Assembly (NCBI GenBank): GCA_050249955.1
Contig: JBFWPN010000001.1
Coordinates: 496,001 to 560,000, forward strand
Direction: 5' to 3'
Length of the DNA stretch: 64,000 bases
Source: CAVVIG01 sp050249955
GTDB taxonomy: Bacteria; Acidobacteriota; Vicinamibacteria; Vicinamibacterales; CAVVIG01
Position numbers and translations under genes: made by a program. Of the stretch, positions 61,708-64,000 are shown piece after piece. Under the pieces are notes generated by a model that made no database searches, was not told the DNA's origin, and saw only the letters and a program-made list of their open reading frames with translations. Each line of letters begins with the position of its first letter. Position 1 is the stretch's first letter.

Positions 61708-62160
61708 TCAGGGGATCTCTCGCCATGATCGCGCGTCGATGAACTGAGACAGATGACCGACGTTCGTCGTGGCCACGACCATCTCGTCGTCCGACTGGGC
61801 AAGCAGTGCGCTCTGCGCAGCGAGAATGACGTCGCCATCCAACGCCTTGTCGTCTGCTGTCGGTCGTCCGGCGCTGCGTGCCGTTGCCCAGTGCTCCGCA
61901 GCCTTGAGCATCGCCGCGGTCGTGATGGGCGCGTAGCGCAATCGCATCTTCAACTCGTCAAGGCGCCTAATCGATTCCGCACTCTTCATCCGCAAGAGTT
62001 CGCGGCGCAGCTCGTAGTCAGCGATCTCTGGCACCAACACCGCGGCGCCGCCAAGGACGACCTGCTTCAGCCACGCCTTGCACTCTCGTGGCTCGCCGGT
62101 CTCGGCAGGATGCACCAGCATGCCGAGAACGCCCGTATCGAGAACGATAATCTGGCTCAA
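61708..62160 (-). CDS. vapC: PIN-domain ribonuclease toxin (VapC-like)
   Basis: 150 aa. PIN domain acidic residues: Asp8 in IIVLDTGVLGML, Glu near 50 in PEIADYELRRELL, and Asp in TADDKALDGDVILAAQSALL, plus TTNVGHLSQF at the end. PIN toxins cleave RNA, often tRNA or rRNA. It starts with TTG at 62160 overlapping the antitoxin stop (TTGA). Second gene of a toxin-antitoxin pair at the integrase end of the element, a usual place for addiction modules. Confidence 0.87.
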   Translation of the reverse strand: MSQIIVLDTGVLGMLVHPAETGEPRECKAWLKQVVLGGAAVLVPEIADYELRRELLRMKSAESIRRLDELKMRLRYAPITTAAMLKAAEHWATARSAGRPTADDKALDGDVILAAQSALLAQSDDEMVVATTNVGHLSQFIDARSWREIP

Positions 62161-62513
62161 GGAAAGAGGGGGCGGCTGGACAGTCGGTCACGATCGAGGT
62201 TGCGCTTCAACTGCTCCCACGATTCGAGACCGCCTTCGCGTCTCGAATCCTCGTCGAGCCACGAGTCCAGCAGGTCGATGACGGATTCGGCGGGACGCCG
62301 CGCGCGCGCGAGCAACGCGTCCTTGGCTTCCTCCAGGGCAGCGACCGCCTGCTCCTCACTCACCGTCGGGAAATCAGCCAGGAATTCCGCAAGCGACCGA
62401 CCACGTTCCAAGTATTCCAGGAGCGTCTCGGCCGGCACACGTGTGCCGGCGAACACCGGCGTGCCGCTCAAAACCTCGGGATCGACTTGGATGACCGTTG
62501 CGCCTCGCTTCAT
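62157..62513 (-). CDS. DUF433-domain antitoxin partner of the PIN toxin
   Basis: 118 aa. DUF433 core: VIQVDPEVLSGTPVFAGTRV, PAETLLEYLERGRSLAEFLA, DFPTVSEEQAVAALEEAKDA. A C-terminal extension (SWLDEDSRREGGLESWEQLK) probably binds the toxin. DUF433 proteins are winged-helix antitoxins that pair with PIN proteins. ATG at 62513, weak ribosome binding site. Confidence 0.85.
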   Translation of the reverse strand: MKRGATVIQVDPEVLSGTPVFAGTRVPAETLLEYLERGRSLAEFLADFPTVSEEQAVAALEEAKDALLARARRPAESVIDLLDSWLDEDSRREGGLESWEQLKRNLDRDRLSSRPLFP

Positions 62514-62615
62514 CAGGTTCAGGATACACCCTCTGTCTCGTTCGCAGCCAACGAGCGGAAGGCGGGGCTGTACACTCGAACGGGGCGCCGCAGCGCCCCC
62601 GTGAGTCTTTCCCGA

Positions 62616-62635
62616 TTGTCAGCCGATTGTCAGCC
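62616..62635 (+). repeat. Paired TTGTCAGCC sites, right end
   Basis: Copies at 62616-62624 and 62627-62635, period 11 bp, 14 bp from the tRNA 3' end. They match the pair at 52357-52376 including the flanking CCGA, so both element ends carry the same bipartite site. Confidence 0.55.
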
Positions 62636-62649
62636 GAAGCTTGAAAATG

Positions 62650-62726
<77 letters not shown>

Positions 62727-62891
62727 TCACCAGAGACACTGATACTAACACAGGCGCTGCGCCCGGCAACAGCTGATCTTGCATCGCTGACGACCCGAGC
62801 GGGTCGCGCCGCGCTCGCGCGGCATTTCCTCCACCCCATCTGCCGAGCCAGCGTATTCTCAGGACACGTCCCCTGAGGTACTCCACGCCCC

Positions 62892-63872
62892 GTGACTCAT
62901 CCGCCAACCGTCCCACTCCCAACGTTCGATGACGTGGAGCGCGCCGCGCTCCGCATCGACGGCGTCGCCCACCGCACGCCGGTCGTCACCTCGCGCACGG
63001 TGGACCAGCGCACCGGCGCCAGCGTCTTCTTCAAGTGCGAAACACTCCAGCGCGGTGGCGCCTTCAAGTTCCGCGGTGCCTTCAACGCGCTCTCGCGGCT
63101 CGATGACGACCAGCGTCGCCGCGGCGTCGTGGCCTTCTCGTCGGGCAACCATGCCCAGGCCGTGGCGCTCGCCGGACGCATCCTCGACATCCCCCGCGTG
63201 ATCGTCATGCCGGCCGACTCGCCCGAGGTGAAGCGCCGTGCCACCGAGGAGTACGGCGCCGAGGTGGTGCTCTACGATCGCGAACGCGAAGACCGCGAGG
63301 CCATCGGTCGACAGCTCGCGCACGATCGCGGCCTCGCCGTGATCCCGCCCTACAACCACCCGGACATCATCGCCGGCGCCGGCACCGCCGCACGCGAGCT
63401 GTTCCGCGAGGTGGGTCCACTCGACATGCTGGTCACGCCCTGCGGCGGAGGCGGGCTGCTCTCGGGCTCCTCGCTCTCGGCCGCCGCCCTCTCGCCCGGC
63501 TGCCGCGTCATCGGCGTCGAACCGCTCGCCGGAGACGATGCGACGCGGACGTTCCGGACGAAGTCGCTGCAGACGGTGAAGAACCCACGCACCGTCGCCG
63601 ACGGCGCAATGACGCCCTCGCTCGGGTCGCTGACCATGCCACTGGTGCTGGCCCACGTGGCCGACATGGTGACGGTGGACGACCCGACGCTGCTGCGCGC
63701 GATGTTCTTCCTGTGGGAACGCCTGAAGCTGATCGTCGAGCCGACCGGAGCGCTGGCCGCAGCTGCCGTCCTCGAAGGCGCGGTCGACGTGCGCGGCCTG
63801 CGCGTCGGTGTCATTCTCAGCGGCGGCAACGTGGACCTGTCGCAGGTGCAGGCGTGGAGGGCGATGCTGTGA
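62892..63872 (+). CDS. PLP-dependent threonine dehydratase/serine racemase family enzyme
   Basis: 326 aa, fold type II PLP enzyme. Catalytic Lys59 in GGAFKFRGA, phosphate-binding CGGGGLLSG, SSGNHAQAVALAG and the substrate loop are all conserved. The length (about 325 aa) without a C-terminal ACT domain places it with catabolic threonine dehydratase, serine racemase and hydroxyaspartate dehydratase; which of these cannot be decided. GTG start at 62892. Its stop overlaps a further gene. Confidence 0.92.
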   Translation: MTHPPTVPLPTFDDVERAALRIDGVAHRTPVVTSRTVDQRTGASVFFKCETLQRGGAFKFRGAFNALSRLDDDQRRRGVVAFSSGNHAQAVALAGRILDIPRVIVMPADSPEVKRRATEEYGAEVVLYDREREDREAIGRQLAHDRGLAVIPPYNHPDIIAGAGTAARELFREVGPLDMLVTPCGGGGLLSGSSLSAAALSPGCRVIGVEPLAGDDATRTFRTKSLQTVKNPRTVADGAMTPSLGSLTMPLVLAHVADMVTVDDPTLLRAMFFLWERLKLIVEPTGALAAAAVLEGAVDVRGLRVGVILSGGNVDLSQVQAWRAML

Positions 63873-64000
63873 AGCACATGGTGCGCACCTGGATCCTCGC
63901 GGCCGGGCTCGCGTGCGCGTGGCCACTCGGGCTGGAGTTCGCCGTTGGTCCGGCTGAAGCCGGACACTACAACCGCGCGCACACGGGACCCCACGGCATC
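63869..64000 (+). CDS. Secreted or exported protein, 5' end only
   Basis: 44 codons from a GTG overlapping the dehydratase stop (GTGA). It shows a signal-peptide pattern (VRTWILAAGLACAWPLG) and then FAVGPAEAGHYNRAHTGP. The rest lies beyond the window, so the family is unknown. It is probably in one operon with the dehydratase. Confidence 0.55.
   Translation, partial: MKHMVRTWILAAGLACAWPLGLEFAVGPAEAGHYNRAHTGPHGI

Noticed and set aside
52722..62649. Full conjugative element (ICE) with its own secretion channel
   Set aside because: Relaxase, coupling protein, regulator, xis and int are present but no VirB/Trb-type channel genes, so only a mobilizable element is supported.

Overview
The window is high-GC bacterial DNA with dense, long genes, many GTG/TTG starts and 4-bp start/stop overlaps. 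The gene content fits Acidobacteriota, probably a Vicinamibacterales (Luteitalea-like) soil bacterium: secreted proteins of acidobacterial type (60-986), an acidobacterial PilZ variant, a 2.7-kaa cyclic beta-1,2-glucan synthase, and MobF/large-serine-recombinase elements. The phylum call rests on remembered family resemblance; no search was run.

Layout. (1) 1-32.2 kb is mostly chromosomal background: KefB/C-type antiporter, YbaK deacylase, VOC protein, PilZ protein, the cyclic glucan synthase, a Crp/Fnr regulator, a decayed cyclase-like gene, a one-module A-PCP-TE synthetase translationally coupled to an MFS transporter, an EVE protein, a hendecad coiled-coil protein with a broken paralogue nearby, a Tat-exported esterase, a TIR + nSTAND two-gene operon (24.35-28.16 kb), an outer-membrane protein plus lipoprotein, and a GAF-PAS hybrid histidine kinase. 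(2) 32.3-52.2 kb looks like a first genomic island. It starts at a 13-nt remnant of the 3' end of tRNA-fMet (32334) and ends with a large serine recombinase whose reading frame runs into a 50-nt tRNA-fMet 3' fragment (52206-52255). Its cargo is mainly conflict genes: an AbiE-like pair, two ThsB-like TIR proteins with a membrane protein, a HEPN-motif protein, an AbiEi-like regulator divergent from a type I restriction operon in the order R-S-M, a DUF262 + HEPN pair, and a DUF3825-like protein. (3) 52.2-62.65 kb is a second element, an apparent integrative mobilizable element. It carries an OMP, MobF relaxase, coupling protein, relaxosome accessory protein, XRE/ImmA-like regulator, excisionase, tyrosine integrase and a DUF433-PIN toxin-antitoxin pair, and ends at the intact initiator tRNA gene (62650-62726). 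(4) From 62.9 kb the chromosome resumes with a PLP-dependent threonine/serine dehydratase family gene.

Working together: the two islands appear stacked by successive insertion into one tRNA-fMet gene. The newer element keeps its mobilization genes but has no type IV secretion genes, so it would need a helper. The most interesting candidate systems are the compact ThsB-ThsB-membrane protein operon (37.05-38.71 kb) and the TIR/nSTAND operon (24.35-28.16 kb). The restriction locus has two added effector-like genes and sits next to an operator-like inverted repeat shared with an AbiEi-family regulator.
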